Shown here: positions 25,105 to 34,576 of the stretch, piece after piece | Layout: each line of letters opens with the position of its first letter | Position numbering within the stretch: position 1 is the first letter of the stretch | Source: Bog-159 sp963707465 | GTDB taxonomy: Bacteria > Acidobacteriota > Terriglobia > Bryobacterales > Bryobacteraceae | Reading direction: 5' to 3' | Assembly (NCBI GenBank): GCA_963707465.1 | Contig: CAVPQK010000024.1 | Location: 558,001-622,000 of the forward strand | DNA length: 64,000 nucleotides | Translations under genes and position numbers: made by a program | The notes under the pieces: model-generated | Seen by the model: the letters and a program-made list of their open reading frames with translations, nothing else | Told to the model about the DNA's origin: nothing | Database searches by the model: none

Positions 25105-27474
25105 ATGCCAGATCCACCGCGGATACCGAACGGCACGAACCGGGAACTGGTCCGGGTTTCCCCGAGAGTCCAAAGCAGAATTGGGGCGCCGGTTGCCGGG
25201 GACTTCACGCGAGGCGGCCTGAAGCGGGAATACGCCGGCGTCCTGGAGTACTGGCAGATGGTCCGCCGGCACAAAATGGCCGTCGCGGCGTTCGCCGTGC
25301 TGGGCGCGGCGGGCGGGTTTCTGTATACGCTGCCACAGGCCCGGTTCTATCAAGCCCATACGACCATCGAGGTGCAGGGTTTCAATGAGGACTTCCTGGG
25401 CCTGCACAACGCCAACCAAAGCCTCAGCCCGACCAATACCTACTATCCGGACCTCGACATCCAGACGCAGGTCAAGATACTGCAGAGCCGCACACTGATC
25501 CAGAGCGTCGTGGAAGATTTGAGGAAAAGCAATCCGCCGGAGAACCTGCGGCCGCCCGACCGCCTGACGGCCTGGAAGAAAGCCCTGGGGATCGCGCCCC
25601 CCACTCCCGAACAACTTTGGAGCGCGGCGCTCGGCTCGGCGGCGGGAAGCGTGCGCGTGCGCGCCATGGGGACCAACCGGATTGTGGACATCACCTGCGA
25701 CTCGACCCAGCCGGGGGTGGCCGCGGCGTTCGCCAACACGCTGACCAAAGAGTTTATCGAACAGAATCTGGAAGCGCGCTGGAAGAGCACGGAGTTCACG
25801 GGCGAGTGGCTGACCCGGCAGTTGCAGGACATCAAAGTGAAGCTGGAGAAGGACGATGAAGCGCTCAACTCCTACGCGACGGCCACCGGCCTGACCTTCA
25901 CCGACGACAAAACCAACGCCGCCGACGACAAACTCCGCGATCTGCAAAAACAGGTGCTAGCGGCGCAGGCCGAGCGGGTGGCCCGGCAATCGAAGTACGA
26001 CATGACGAAGGAAAGCCCGCCTGACGCGCTGCCGGATATGCTCGACGACGCCAGCCTGCGCGCTTATGAAACCAGCCTGACCGACCTCCGGAAGCAATTC
26101 GCCCAATTGCGGATCGGGCTGACGCCGCAGCATGCGGATGTGCGGCGGGTGGAGGCGCAGATCACGCTGCTCGAATCCGCCATCCAGACTGAGCGCGCTA
26201 ACATCCTCACCCGCATCAAGAACGAGTACGAAGCGGCGCGGCACCGGGAGGATCTGATCAATTCTTCGTACCTTGCGCAGGTCAAGCTGGTGGCCGATCA
26301 GGCGGAAAAGGCCACCCACTATGGCATTCTGAAGCACGAGGTGGAGTCCACCCGCTCGCTCTACGACACCATGCTGCTGCGGCTCAAGGAAGCCAGCGTG
26401 GCCTCCGCCTTGCACGCCAGCAATATCCGCGTGGTGGACCCCGCCGAATCTCCGCAGGTACCATTTAAGCCCAATGTTTACCGTTTCATCTTCATGGGGT
26501 GGATGGCCGGGATTGGCCTGGGAGTGGGCCTGGTGGTTTTGCGCGAGCGCGCCGACCGGACGCTGCACGACCCTGGAGACACCGCGTATTATCTGCATCT
26601 GCCGGAGTTGGGCGTGGTTCCCACCGCCAGCCTGGATCTGCAGCGGATCTACAGGGTATCGCGGGCCGCCGCGGAGGACCAAGTCCCCGACGACCGCGTG
26701 GAAGTCATCACCTGGACGCACAAGAGCGCCATGATATCGGAGTCGTTCCGCACGGCCCTGACCTCCATTCTCTTCTGCGGTCAAAATGGGGAGCGGCCGC
26801 GGGTGATCGTCTTGAGCAGCGCCAGCCTCAACGAGGGCAAGACCACGGTGGCCTCCAACCTGGCGATTGCGGTCGCCGAGATCAATCAAAAGGTGCTGAT
26901 TATCGACGCCGACCTGCGCCGCCCACGGATGCACCAGGTCTTCGGCATTAAGAACGACGAACACGGTCTGAGCGACCTTCTCCTGAGGCAGGTGCCTTTG
27001 GATGAAGCGACGCTACGCATGGCCGTGCATGCGACCTATGTGCCGAACCTGTACCTCATGCCCAGCGGCAGATCCCGCTTCAACGCGGCCAGCCTGCTGC
27101 ATTCCCAGCGATTGCCGGAGCTGTTGCGCAGCCTGCGGGAACAGTTCGATACCATCCTGATCGACACGCCGCCCATGATCAACATTCCCGACGCGCGCGT
27201 GATGGGCCGGTTGGCGGACGGCGTGATTCTGATTCTGCGCTCCGCCCTGACCACGCGCGATGCCGCCCTGCTGGCCAAGCAGCGCTTCGTGGACGACGGC
27301 ATCCCGGTAATGGGGACGATTTTGAACAACTGGAACCCGAATACTCCGGGCTACGGCTATTATCGCGACCAGTACGCCGGATTCTATTACGGCGACGGCA
27401 ACGAAAACGGCAAAGGGCAGGGCCCAGGCAGCGCGGCCGGCAAGAACGGACGCGCCCGCGCGGCAGCCGTCTGA
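25105..27474 (+). CDS. Polysaccharide co-polymerase with tyrosine autokinase (Wzc-like)
   Basis: 789 residues. An N-terminal Wzz domain with membrane segment (KMAVAAFAVLGAAGGFLYTL, about residues 55-75) is followed by a long coiled-coil periplasmic part, a second membrane segment (FIFMGWMAGIGLGVGLVVL) and a cytoplasmic BY-kinase. The kinase has Walker A NEGKTT near residue 576, A' VLIIDADLRRP near 600, Walker B TILIDTPP, and a C-terminal tyrosine cluster (GYGYYRDQYAGFYYG). It sets chain length and controls export through phosphorylation. The Walker A lacks the usual GEGKT glycine (NEGKT). Confidence 0.94.
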   Translation: MPDPPRIPNGTNRELVRVSPRVQSRIGAPVAGDFTRGGLKREYAGVLEYWQMVRRHKMAVAAFAVLGAAGGFLYTLPQARFYQAHTTIEVQGFNEDFLGLHNANQSLSPTNTYYPDLDIQTQVKILQSRTLIQSVVEDLRKSNPPENLRPPDRLTAWKKALGIAPPTPEQLWSAALGSAAGSVRVRAMGTNRIVDITCDSTQPGVAAAFANTLTKEFIEQNLEARWKSTEFTGEWLTRQLQDIKVKLEKDDEALNSYATATGLTFTDDKTNAADDKLRDLQKQVLAAQAERVARQSKYDMTKESPPDALPDMLDDASLRAYETSLTDLRKQFAQLRIGLTPQHADVRRVEAQITLLESAIQTERANILTRIKNEYEAARHREDLINSSYLAQVKLVADQAEKATHYGILKHEVESTRSLYDTMLLRLKEASVASALHASNIRVVDPAESPQVPFKPNVYRFIFMGWMAGIGLGVGLVVLRERADRTLHDPGDTAYYLHLPELGVVPTASLDLQRIYRVSRAAAEDQVPDDRVEVITWTHKSAMISESFRTALTSILFCGQNGERPRVIVLSSASLNEGKTTVASNLAIAVAEINQKVLIIDADLRRPRMHQVFGIKNDEHGLSDLLLRQVPLDEATLRMAVHATYVPNLYLMPSGRSRFNAASLLHSQRLPELLRSLREQFDTILIDTPPMINIPDARVMGRLADGVILILRSALTTRDAALLAKQRFVDDGIPVMGTILNNWNPNTPGYGYYRDQYAGFYYGDGNENGKGQGPGSAAGKNGRARAAAV

Positions 27475-27482
27475 CCACTCCC

Positions 27483-29300
27483 ATGTGCGGCATAGCAGGA
27501 CTGTTTCGGAACGACAGAGCCACGAATCCGGCGGACCGGTGCGCCGTGGAGCGAATGACCGCGGCGGAAACCCATCGCGGCCCGGACGACGGCGGCCTCT
27601 ACCAGGACGCGCGCGTGGTCCTCGGCCATCGGCGTCTGTCGATCATCGACTTGTCGCCCGCCGGCCATCAACCGATGTCGAACGAGGACGGCACCGTTTG
27701 GGTGACCTATAACGGAGAAATCTACAACTGCGCCGAACTTGCCGCGGAGTTGTCTGGCCACCGTTTCCGATCGTGCTGCGATACCGAAGTGCTGCTTCAC
27801 GGATACGAACAGTGGGGTATTGCGAAACTGCTGGGGAAACTGCGCGGCATGTTTGCGTTCGCCATTTACGATAACCGGGGTGCCCAGCCCCTCTGCCTAT
27901 TGGCGCGCGACCGCATGGGAATTAAGCCCTTGTACTACGCCGCACGGACGGACTCGATCGCGTTTGCGTCCGAGGTGAAAGCCCTGGTGGCATCCGGCCT
28001 GGTGGCGAATCGGAGAGACTCGAAGGCCATGACGGGATTGCTATTGCTGGGCTCGGTGCCCGCGCCCGCGACCAGTATCCAGGGGGTCAAGTGCCTGCTC
28101 GCTGGACACTATCTGGCGATGGCCGGAACGGGCGTCGTTATGCGCAAATATTGGGAGCCGGACGCGAACAATGCGGAGCCGCGACCGGGGAGCAGTTTAC
28201 GCGAAGTGCTGGCCGATGCCGTGAAGCGCCACCTGGTCAGCGACGTCCCGGTGGGCGTCTTTCTGAGCGGCGGCGTCGATTCGGCCGCCTTAGTGGCATT
28301 GGCGAGCCGCGCGCAGTCCGCACTGGCCACCTTGACGGTGGTCTTCGACGAAAATGAATTCAGCGAGGGGGCCGAAGCCCGGCAGATCGCCCAACAGTTC
28401 GGCACGGACCACCGGGAAGTCCGCGTCACCAACCGGGACTTCATCGATGAACTTCCCAATCTGCTGCGCTGCATGGACCAGCCATCCAACGACGGTGTGA
28501 ATACTTACTTTGTCTCGCGCGCGGCCCGCCAGGCGGGACTGAAGGTGGTGCTCTCCGGTTCGGGCGGCGATGAGATTTTCGGCGGCTATAAGCATTATCG
28601 CTGGCTCGCGCGCTACGGCAATTCCATCCGGCGATTCGCCGCGCTGCCCGGCTTCCTGCGCCGCGCGGTGTTGGCGGCCGCGGCGGGCTACGGGCGTGCG
28701 CGGGGGAAGGAAAACTGGATGCGATTTTCGAGCCTGGCGAACGGCGTCAGCAACGCGGGCCTGTATATGGCGCTGCGCGGCTTCTTCGCGCCGGACCAGG
28801 TGCGCGCTCTGCTCGACGTGCAGGATCGCGATGTGCGGGACGCGTCCGCCGAATACCTGGGCGGTGCCGAACCAGTCTTCAGCGGCGCTTTCCGCAGGAT
28901 GGAGATGCGGCGCTATCTGCACGACCAACTCCTGCGCGATACCGATGGATTCAGCATGGCGCATTCGATCGAAGTGCGCGTGCCGTTCCTGGATCACAAG
29001 GTTGTCGAATGCGCCGCCGGAATTTCCCTGCCGGCGATGAACGGTCATGGAAATAAGCCGCTGCTGACCGAAGCGGTGGGGGAGCCCGCGGTTTTCGAAG
29101 CCGCCAGGCGGCCGAAGCGTGGGTTTGCGTTTCCCATTGCCAAATGGATGCGGATGCACAGCCCGGAATTTCGGGAGATGGCTTTAGCCGGAGGGTGCTT
29201 GAATCGCCGGACCATCGGGCATTTGTGGAATGAGTTTGAGCATGACCGTTTGCATTGGTCGCGGGCTTGGATGCTGGTGGTGATCGGAGCGGGGAAGTAG
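27483..29300 (+). CDS. asnB: Asparagine synthase (glutamine-hydrolysing) family amidotransferase
   Basis: 605 residues. MCGIAGLFRND supplies the N-terminal cysteine nucleophile of the class II glutaminase; RGPDDGG, YNGEIYN and SDVPVGVFLSGGVDSAA (ATP pyrophosphatase loop near residue 262) follow. In polysaccharide loci such proteins often amidate sugar acids rather than make asparagine. Its place between the kinase and the ABC exporter supports that, but the substrate is not shown. Confidence 0.93.
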   Translation: MCGIAGLFRNDRATNPADRCAVERMTAAETHRGPDDGGLYQDARVVLGHRRLSIIDLSPAGHQPMSNEDGTVWVTYNGEIYNCAELAAELSGHRFRSCCDTEVLLHGYEQWGIAKLLGKLRGMFAFAIYDNRGAQPLCLLARDRMGIKPLYYAARTDSIAFASEVKALVASGLVANRRDSKAMTGLLLLGSVPAPATSIQGVKCLLAGHYLAMAGTGVVMRKYWEPDANNAEPRPGSSLREVLADAVKRHLVSDVPVGVFLSGGVDSAALVALASRAQSALATLTVVFDENEFSEGAEARQIAQQFGTDHREVRVTNRDFIDELPNLLRCMDQPSNDGVNTYFVSRAARQAGLKVVLSGSGGDEIFGGYKHYRWLARYGNSIRRFAALPGFLRRAVLAAAAGYGRARGKENWMRFSSLANGVSNAGLYMALRGFFAPDQVRALLDVQDRDVRDASAEYLGGAEPVFSGAFRRMEMRRYLHDQLLRDTDGFSMAHSIEVRVPFLDHKVVECAAGISLPAMNGHGNKPLLTEAVGEPAVFEAARRPKRGFAFPIAKWMRMHSPEFREMALAGGCLNRRTIGHLWNEFEHDRLHWSRAWMLVVIGAGK

Positions 29301-29302
29301 GG

Positions 29303-30139
29303 ATGGCGCCGGCTGAATCGATGCCCGTTCTGATCCTGCGGCCATCCAAAGGATTTCTGCGGCTGGATTTAAAGGCGCTGTGGGAATACCGCGAGCTGCT
29401 GTACTTCCTGGTCTGGCGGGATATCAAGGTGCGTTACAAGCAGACCGCACTGGGGGCGGCCTGGGCCGTGCTGCAGCCGGTGGCGACCATGCTGGTATTC
29501 AGCATCTTCTTCGGCCGCCTGGCGAAAGTGCCCTCCGATGGCGTGCCGTATCCTATATTTGCGTATGTCGCGCTGCTGCCATGGCAACTATTCGCTTTCG
29601 CCCTGAGCGAATCGAGCAACAGCCTGGTGGCCAGCCAGAACCTGATCACCAAGGTCTATTTCCCGCGCCTGGTGATTCCGATTTCTTCGGTGCTGGCCGG
29701 ACTGGTGGACTTCGGGGTGGCCTTCGTTATTTTGCTGGCGATGATGCTGTATTACGGCATCGCGCCCACCGCGGCGGTTCTCTTGCTTCCGCTGTTTCTG
29801 CTGTTTGCGGTGGTCACGGCGCTTTCGGTGGGCCTGTGGCTCTCGGCGCTCAACGTGAAGTACCGCGATGTGCGCTACACCATCCCTTTCCTGACGCAGT
29901 TCTGGATGTTCGCCACGCCGGTCGCCTATCCGGCCAGCCTGGTGCCGGCGAAGTGGCGGGCGCTGTACGGGTTGAACCCCATGGCGGGCGTGGTGGAAGG
30001 CTTTCGCTGGGCGCTGCTGGGGCAATCGCACGCTCCCGGCCCGTTGCTCTGGGTGTCGGTGGCGGCGGTGGTGGTGCTGCTCGTCGGCGGGCTGCGATAT
30101 TTCAGGAAGACCGAGAGCACGTTTGCAGATATTGTGTAG
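29303..30139 (+). CDS. ABC-2 polysaccharide export permease (Wzm-like)
   Basis: 278 residues with about six membrane helices. FLVWRDIKVRYKQTALGAAW near residue 35 is the N-terminal amphipathic signature of the Wzm/TagG family, and NVKYRDVRYTIPFLTQFWMF lies in the fourth-fifth helix region. It exports lipid-linked glycans with the ATPase encoded just downstream. The start is ATG 29303, three bases after the asnB stop, with GGGGAAGTAGGG as ribosome-binding site; the open frame upstream is a shadow. Confidence 0.93.
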   Translation: MAPAESMPVLILRPSKGFLRLDLKALWEYRELLYFLVWRDIKVRYKQTALGAAWAVLQPVATMLVFSIFFGRLAKVPSDGVPYPIFAYVALLPWQLFAFALSESSNSLVASQNLITKVYFPRLVIPISSVLAGLVDFGVAFVILLAMMLYYGIAPTAAVLLLPLFLLFAVVTALSVGLWLSALNVKYRDVRYTIPFLTQFWMFATPVAYPASLVPAKWRALYGLNPMAGVVEGFRWALLGQSHAPGPLLWVSVAAVVVLLVGGLRYFRKTESTFADIV

Positions 30140-30180
30140 GCGGCCTGAGAGGCCGCCGCAGGCCGAGGGCCTTCCCCACA
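30139..30180. repeat. Double-hairpin repeat, copy 1
   Basis: GGCGGCCT-GAG-AGGCCGCC (30139-30157) is a perfect stem with a GAG loop. GCAGGCC-GAG-GGCCTTC follows as a second, imperfect stem. The element starts at the G of the Wzm stop TAG. A 42-base copy with one mismatch lies at 45313-45354. Confidence 0.88.
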
Positions 30181-30187
30181 AGCTGAT

Positions 30188-31489
30188 ATGAGCGATATCG
30201 CCATTCGCGTGGAGAATCTGGGCAAGCGGTATCGCATTGGCAGGCGAGAACGCTACCGGACCCTGCGCGATGCTATTACGGAGACAGCCGCCGCTCCCTT
30301 TCGCTGGCTAAGACACGGGACCGGCGAGCCGGAACATATTTGGGCGCTCAAGGGCGTTTCCTTCGAGATCCCGCGCGGCGAGGTGGTCGGCATCATCGGC
30401 CGCAACGGCGCAGGCAAGTCCACGCTACTGAAGGTGCTGTCCCGGATCACCGAGCCAACCGAAGGGTACGCGGAGATCCATGGCCGCGTGGGCTCGCTGC
30501 TCGAAGTCGGCACGGGCTTTCATCCCGAACTGACCGGGCGCGAAAACGTGTATCTGAACGGGACCATCCTGGGAATGCACAGAGCCGAAATCGCCGCGAA
30601 GTTCGACGAGATCGTCTCGTTCGCCGAGATCGAAACATTTCTGGACACGCCGGTCAAACATTATTCGAGCGGCATGTATATGCGGTTGGCGTTCGCCGTG
30701 GCGGCCCACCTCGATCCGGAAATTCTGATCGTCGACGAAGTCCTGGCGGTGGGGGACGCGCAATTTCAGAAGAAATGCCTGGGCAAGATGGAGGATGTGG
30801 CGGCCACCGGCCGGACGGTGGTTTTTGTCAGCCACAACATGAACGCGGTGCAGCGGCTTTGCAGCGCCGCGATCGTGCTGGATTGCGGCAGCGTGGTCGC
30901 GACGGGCACGGCGGTCGAATGCGTGCGGAGGCACCTGCGCACCGAGTCGGACGAGTTCGGGATCAGGAAGGCGGACCTCTCTCCCTCCCCTGAAGTTAAG
31001 CGGCACGGGAACGGCGCCGCCCGGTTCGCATCGGCGGAACTGCTTAGCGCCGCTGGGGAGCCGATATCGGTGGTGCATTTCGGACAACCGGTCACCGTGC
31101 GGCTGACCGTCCGCACAACGCGCCCGCTGTCGGGCGTACTGCTGGGTTTCTCGTTCGTGGCGAACGACGGCACGGAGCTGCAAGGGAGCGCGGCGCACGA
31201 TGGCGGCATATCCAGCGATTTGCGGATCGGAATGCAGGTGTTCGATTGCCGTGTGGACCCCATGCTGCTCACGCCCGGACGCTATTTCCTGAGAGGCGCC
31301 ATTTTTTCGCGCACGGAGATTTACGACCACGTGGACGAGTTCTTGCCGTTCGAGGTCACCCCTTCCGCGTACACGCGGGACGGCCGGACGCCGGCGAATC
31401 ATTATGTCGGATACGTGTACTGCCCTTATCGCTGGTCGGCTGTATCTGACGCAGAGGAAGCGGATCTACTTCAGGTGGCGCGCGCTTGA
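30188..31489 (+). CDS. ABC exporter ATPase with C-terminal carbohydrate-binding domain (Wzt-like)
   Basis: 433 residues. The nucleotide-binding domain has Walker A IIGRNGAGKSTLLKVLS near residue 70, signature HYSSGMYMRLAFA near 158 and Walker B LIVDEVLAVGD. After about residue 250 comes a beta-sandwich (HFGQPVTVRLTVRTTRPL, then RYFLRGAIFSRTEIYDHVD) typical of Wzt C-terminal domains that bind the non-reducing end of the glycan. So export is probably coupled to chain completion. The ATPase pairs with the preceding permease. Confidence 0.94.
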   Translation: MSDIAIRVENLGKRYRIGRRERYRTLRDAITETAAAPFRWLRHGTGEPEHIWALKGVSFEIPRGEVVGIIGRNGAGKSTLLKVLSRITEPTEGYAEIHGRVGSLLEVGTGFHPELTGRENVYLNGTILGMHRAEIAAKFDEIVSFAEIETFLDTPVKHYSSGMYMRLAFAVAAHLDPEILIVDEVLAVGDAQFQKKCLGKMEDVAATGRTVVFVSHNMNAVQRLCSAAIVLDCGSVVATGTAVECVRRHLRTESDEFGIRKADLSPSPEVKRHGNGAARFASAELLSAAGEPISVVHFGQPVTVRLTVRTTRPLSGVLLGFSFVANDGTELQGSAAHDGGISSDLRIGMQVFDCRVDPMLLTPGRYFLRGAIFSRTEIYDHVDEFLPFEVTPSAYTRDGRTPANHYVGYVYCPYRWSAVSDAEEADLLQVARA

Positions 31490-31491
31490 TT

Positions 31492-32220
31492 ATGCCGGGA
31501 GGATGGAAGCGGGTTGTACGGGCTGTCTGCCCCAGCCCCGTGGTCGAATTGGCGCGCGGGCTGCAATGGCGTTTGGCGCTGCGGCGGTCTCTGATGCGCG
31601 GTGAAGTGCCCGGCTTTTCGGATTTCGTCGGATATGAGACCCTGGTCCGCTTCCTGACGGATCACGAAGCCTACCGGCTGCCGGGCGACTTTGTCGAAAT
31701 CGGCGCCTTCCTGGGAGGGGGCACGGCAAAACTGGCGGCGCTGGCAGCCAGCATGGGCAAGTCCGTTTGGGTGGTCGATATTTTCGATCCAAATTTCGAT
31801 CATACGGCGACGGTGGAAGGCGTCAAGATGAGCGACATGTACGGGCATTTCCTGCGGCACGCGTCGCAGGAAGAGATCTTTCACCGGGTCACCAGGCCGC
31901 ACGCCAAACATCTCCGGGTCATTCGGGGCGACTCTCGCGAAGTGGCTTTTCCGCCCGGCACGGACTTCAGCTTCGGATTTATCGACGGGAATCACGATCC
32001 GGTTTGGGTGGAGAACGACTTCCGCCTGGTGTGGCCGAGGATCGTTCCGGGTGGATGGATCGGATTTCACGACTACGGCGGAGATCTTCCGCGGGTGACC
32101 TCGACGATCGACGAGTTGATGGGCGAGCACAGCGAACAGATTGCGCAGACCGTAACGATACGGGAAAAAACCATAATCCTGGCCTGCAAGAGCGGAGGCG
32201 TAAGATCCTTCTCGTACTAG
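31492..32220 (+). CDS. Class I SAM-dependent methyltransferase (TylF/macrocin O-methyltransferase-like)
   Basis: 242 residues. DFVEIGAFLGGGTAKLAALA is the SAM-binding glycine motif; WVVDIFDPNFDHT, FGFIDGNHDPVWVENDF and GGWIGFHDYGGDLPRVT are landmarks of the TylF/MycF sugar O-methyltransferase group. It likely methylates a sugar hydroxyl, possibly to cap the chain recognised by Wzt. I use ATG 31492; TTG 31486 (MIMPGG...) overlaps the wzt stop and is an alternative. Confidence 0.85.
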   Translation: MPGGWKRVVRAVCPSPVVELARGLQWRLALRRSLMRGEVPGFSDFVGYETLVRFLTDHEAYRLPGDFVEIGAFLGGGTAKLAALAASMGKSVWVVDIFDPNFDHTATVEGVKMSDMYGHFLRHASQEEIFHRVTRPHAKHLRVIRGDSREVAFPPGTDFSFGFIDGNHDPVWVENDFRLVWPRIVPGGWIGFHDYGGDLPRVTSTIDELMGEHSEQIAQTVTIREKTIILACKSGGVRSFSY

Positions 32221-33554
32221 GTGCGGGCATGAGCGGTTTGGCCGCGGCGTATGCGGCGGGGGCGCCCGTTTTTGAGGCAGCCAGCGCGCCTGGAGGAATC
32301 TGCTCTTCGTATTTCGTCCGGCCCGGGCAGTCCGCCGTGCTCTCCGAGTGCCCGCCCGGCGAGGAAGCTTATCGCTTTGAAAGCGGCGGCGGCCATTGGA
32401 TTTTTGGGGGCGACGCCACCATCCTGCGATTCATCGAGAGCCTCACGCCACTACGGCGATACCGGCGTGTTTCGTCGGTTTATTTTCGCGGCAGCGATAG
32501 GTATGTGCCCTACCCGCTGCAAAATCATCTGCGTTGCCTGGATGAGGAGACGCGGTCCCGAGCCTTGGCGGAAGTGGTCCGGCCGGAGGGCCCTTCCAAC
32601 ACCATGAACCAGTGGCTGGAGCGGAACTTTGGTCCGACATTGGGCGGGTTGTTTTTCCAGCCGTTCCACGAGCTCTACACGGCGGGGCTGAGCTGGGCCA
32701 TCGCTCCCCAGGACGGCTACAAATCGCCCGTGGACGTGGGGCTGGCGATTCGCGGAGCTCTGCACGACACCCCGGCCGTCGGATATAACGCGGAGTTTGT
32801 CTATCCCGAGGACGGGCTGAATTCGCTGGCACAACGCATAGCTGCCCGATGCGATGTTCGCTATGGCAATCAGGCGGTCGCGATCGACGCGAAGGGGCAT
32901 GTGGTCCATTTTGCGGACGGCGCATCCGAACGATACGAGCGGTTGTTGGCCACGCTCCCTTTGAATCGCCTGATCGAGCTGTGCGGCGTGGCTTTGGACG
33001 AACCCGCCGATCCGTACACGTCGGTGCTGGTGCTGAATATCGGCGCCGAGCGGGGCCGAAAATGCCCCGACGATCATTGGCTGTACAACCCGGATGCGAA
33101 ATCGGGATTTCACCGCGTGGGCTTCTACAGCAATGTAGATCGCCTGTTTCTGCCCCGGTCCGCCCGCGCATCGGGCAGCCACGTGAGCATTTACGTGGAG
33201 CGGGCCTATCGTGGAGGCGTCCGGCCGGCGGAGGGCGAGGTGGAGAGTTACTCCAAGGCGGTCATCGCAGAGCTGCAGGAATGGGGATATATAGGTGGGG
33301 TCGACGTGGCGCATCCGACGTGGATCGACGTCGCGTATACGTGGCGTTGGCCCGGTTCCCGCTGGCGGGAGGCCGCGCTCCGGCTGCTGGAATCGTACGA
33401 CATTTATCCTGTGGGCCGGTACGCGCGGTGGAACTTTCAGGGGATTGCGGACTCGATTCGAGATGGCTTTTGTGCGGGCGTGAGCCTCTCGACCCGGCAG
33501 GCAAAGTGGCCGATGCCACTTGGTTTCCAACAGCGGGAGTATTTGCGCAAATAG
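32184..33554 (+). CDS. FAD-dependent oxidoreductase (amine oxidase/UDP-galactopyranose mutase-like)
   Basis: About 456 residues. The FAD loop ILLVLGAGMSGLAAAYA, then ESGGGHWIFGGD and NTMNQWLERNFGPTLGG, and the C-terminal YPVGRYARWNFQGIADS place it with flavin sugar-modifying or protoporphyrinogen-oxidase-like enzymes. No ATG, GTG or TTG lies before the Rossmann motif within a sensible distance. I give CTG 32184, and GGAGG at 32194 could also serve ATC 32205. ATG 32229 would delete the FAD loop. It overlaps the methyltransferase gene. Confidence 0.75.
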   Translation: MQERRRKILLVLGAGMSGLAAAYAAGAPVFEAASAPGGICSSYFVRPGQSAVLSECPPGEEAYRFESGGGHWIFGGDATILRFIESLTPLRRYRRVSSVYFRGSDRYVPYPLQNHLRCLDEETRSRALAEVVRPEGPSNTMNQWLERNFGPTLGGLFFQPFHELYTAGLSWAIAPQDGYKSPVDVGLAIRGALHDTPAVGYNAEFVYPEDGLNSLAQRIAARCDVRYGNQAVAIDAKGHVVHFADGASERYERLLATLPLNRLIELCGVALDEPADPYTSVLVLNIGAERGRKCPDDHWLYNPDAKSGFHRVGFYSNVDRLFLPRSARASGSHVSIYVERAYRGGVRPAEGEVESYSKAVIAELQEWGYIGGVDVAHPTWIDVAYTWRWPGSRWREAALRLLESYDIYPVGRYARWNFQGIADSIRDGFCAGVSLSTRQAKWPMPLGFQQREYLRK

Positions 33555-33571
33555 TGGGGCCTGCCCCACAA
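33552..33571. repeat. Stop-codon palindrome, copy at end of FAD gene
   Basis: TAGTGGGGC-CT-GCCCCACAA: GTGGGGC pairs with GCCCCAC. The TAG is the stop of the preceding gene. Related copies are at 36495-36514 and 3646-3668. Confidence 0.8.
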
Positions 33572-33595
33572 TTCCGATTTCTAGTTGTGCCAGAC

Positions 33596-34576
33596 ATGCA
33601 CATAGCGCGCATTGATTCAGTGACCGACGGGTTACGGCCGTTTTGGTCGGTGATGATCCCCGCATACAACGGCGCCGGCTACCTGAGCAAGACGATCGAG
33701 AGCGTGCTGGCGCAAGATCCCGGCCCGGACCACATGCAGATTGAAGTGATCGACGACCATTCCTTGAAAGAAGATCTGCGGGCGGTGGTGGAGCAGTCGG
33801 GTGCAGGACGAATCGGGTATTACAGGCAACCCAGCAATGTCGGAGCCGTGGAGAACTTCAATACCTGCGTCCGGCGCTCGCGCGGGCAATGGGTCCATAT
33901 CCTGCATAGCGATGATACGGTCCTTCCGGGGTTCTATGCGAAGCTGGGCGCGGCGATGCGGCAGCAAAACGTTGGCGCGGCGTTCTGCCGGTCGGTCACC
34001 ATGAATGAGGACGATCAGTGGATTTCGATCCAGCCGCTGGAAGCGCGCCGTCCCGGTGTGATCGCCGGATGGCTGAACCGGATCGCGGTGGTGAACCCGA
34101 TCCGGACTCCGGCTATGGTCGTCGAGCGGCGTGTCTACGAAGAGATCGGCGGTTACGACGACCGCTTGTTCCACTGCGCGGACTGGGATATGTGGAAGCG
34201 GATCGCCGCGAACTTCGCGGTGTGGTTCGAGCCGGCCGTTTTAGCCTGTTACCGCGAACATTCCGCGTCGGACACTTCCACGCTCGTGCAGAGTGGAAGG
34301 AACATCGAGGATATGCGGCGATCGATCGCGATGGCACAACGCTACTTCCCGGCGGCGGATGGCCCGCGTCTTTCCCGCGAGGCTTACCGGAGATGCGCGG
34401 ACTGGGCCGCCACGACTGCCGGCAACCTGCTCCGCCGGCGGCAACTATCGGGAGCCTGGGCCCAAAGCCGCGAAGCGCTGCGAACTTCCCGCTCGCCCGT
34501 TTTCTGCGCCCGTGTTCTCGGCATGCTGCTCCATGCGGGAGCCGCGCTGATGCTTAGCAAAGCTCGAAATCTATGA
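33596..34576 (+). CDS. Family 2 glycosyltransferase
   Basis: 326 residues of GT-A fold: PFWSVMIPAYNGAGYLSKTI, then VIDDHS (first acidic motif) and HILHSDDTVLPGFY (DxD-like metal site) near residue 105, with GGYDDRLFHCADWDMWKR for acceptor binding. It transfers a sugar from a nucleotide donor on the cytoplasmic side. The start is ATG 33596, placed by the family N-terminus; the larger open frame overlaps the FAD gene and is noise. The end overlaps the next gene by four bases. Confidence 0.9.
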   Translation: MHIARIDSVTDGLRPFWSVMIPAYNGAGYLSKTIESVLAQDPGPDHMQIEVIDDHSLKEDLRAVVEQSGAGRIGYYRQPSNVGAVENFNTCVRRSRGQWVHILHSDDTVLPGFYAKLGAAMRQQNVGAAFCRSVTMNEDDQWISIQPLEARRPGVIAGWLNRIAVVNPIRTPAMVVERRVYEEIGGYDDRLFHCADWDMWKRIAANFAVWFEPAVLACYREHSASDTSTLVQSGRNIEDMRRSIAMAQRYFPAADGPRLSREAYRRCADWAATTAGNLLRRRQLSGAWAQSREALRTSRSPVFCARVLGMLLHAGAALMLSKARNL

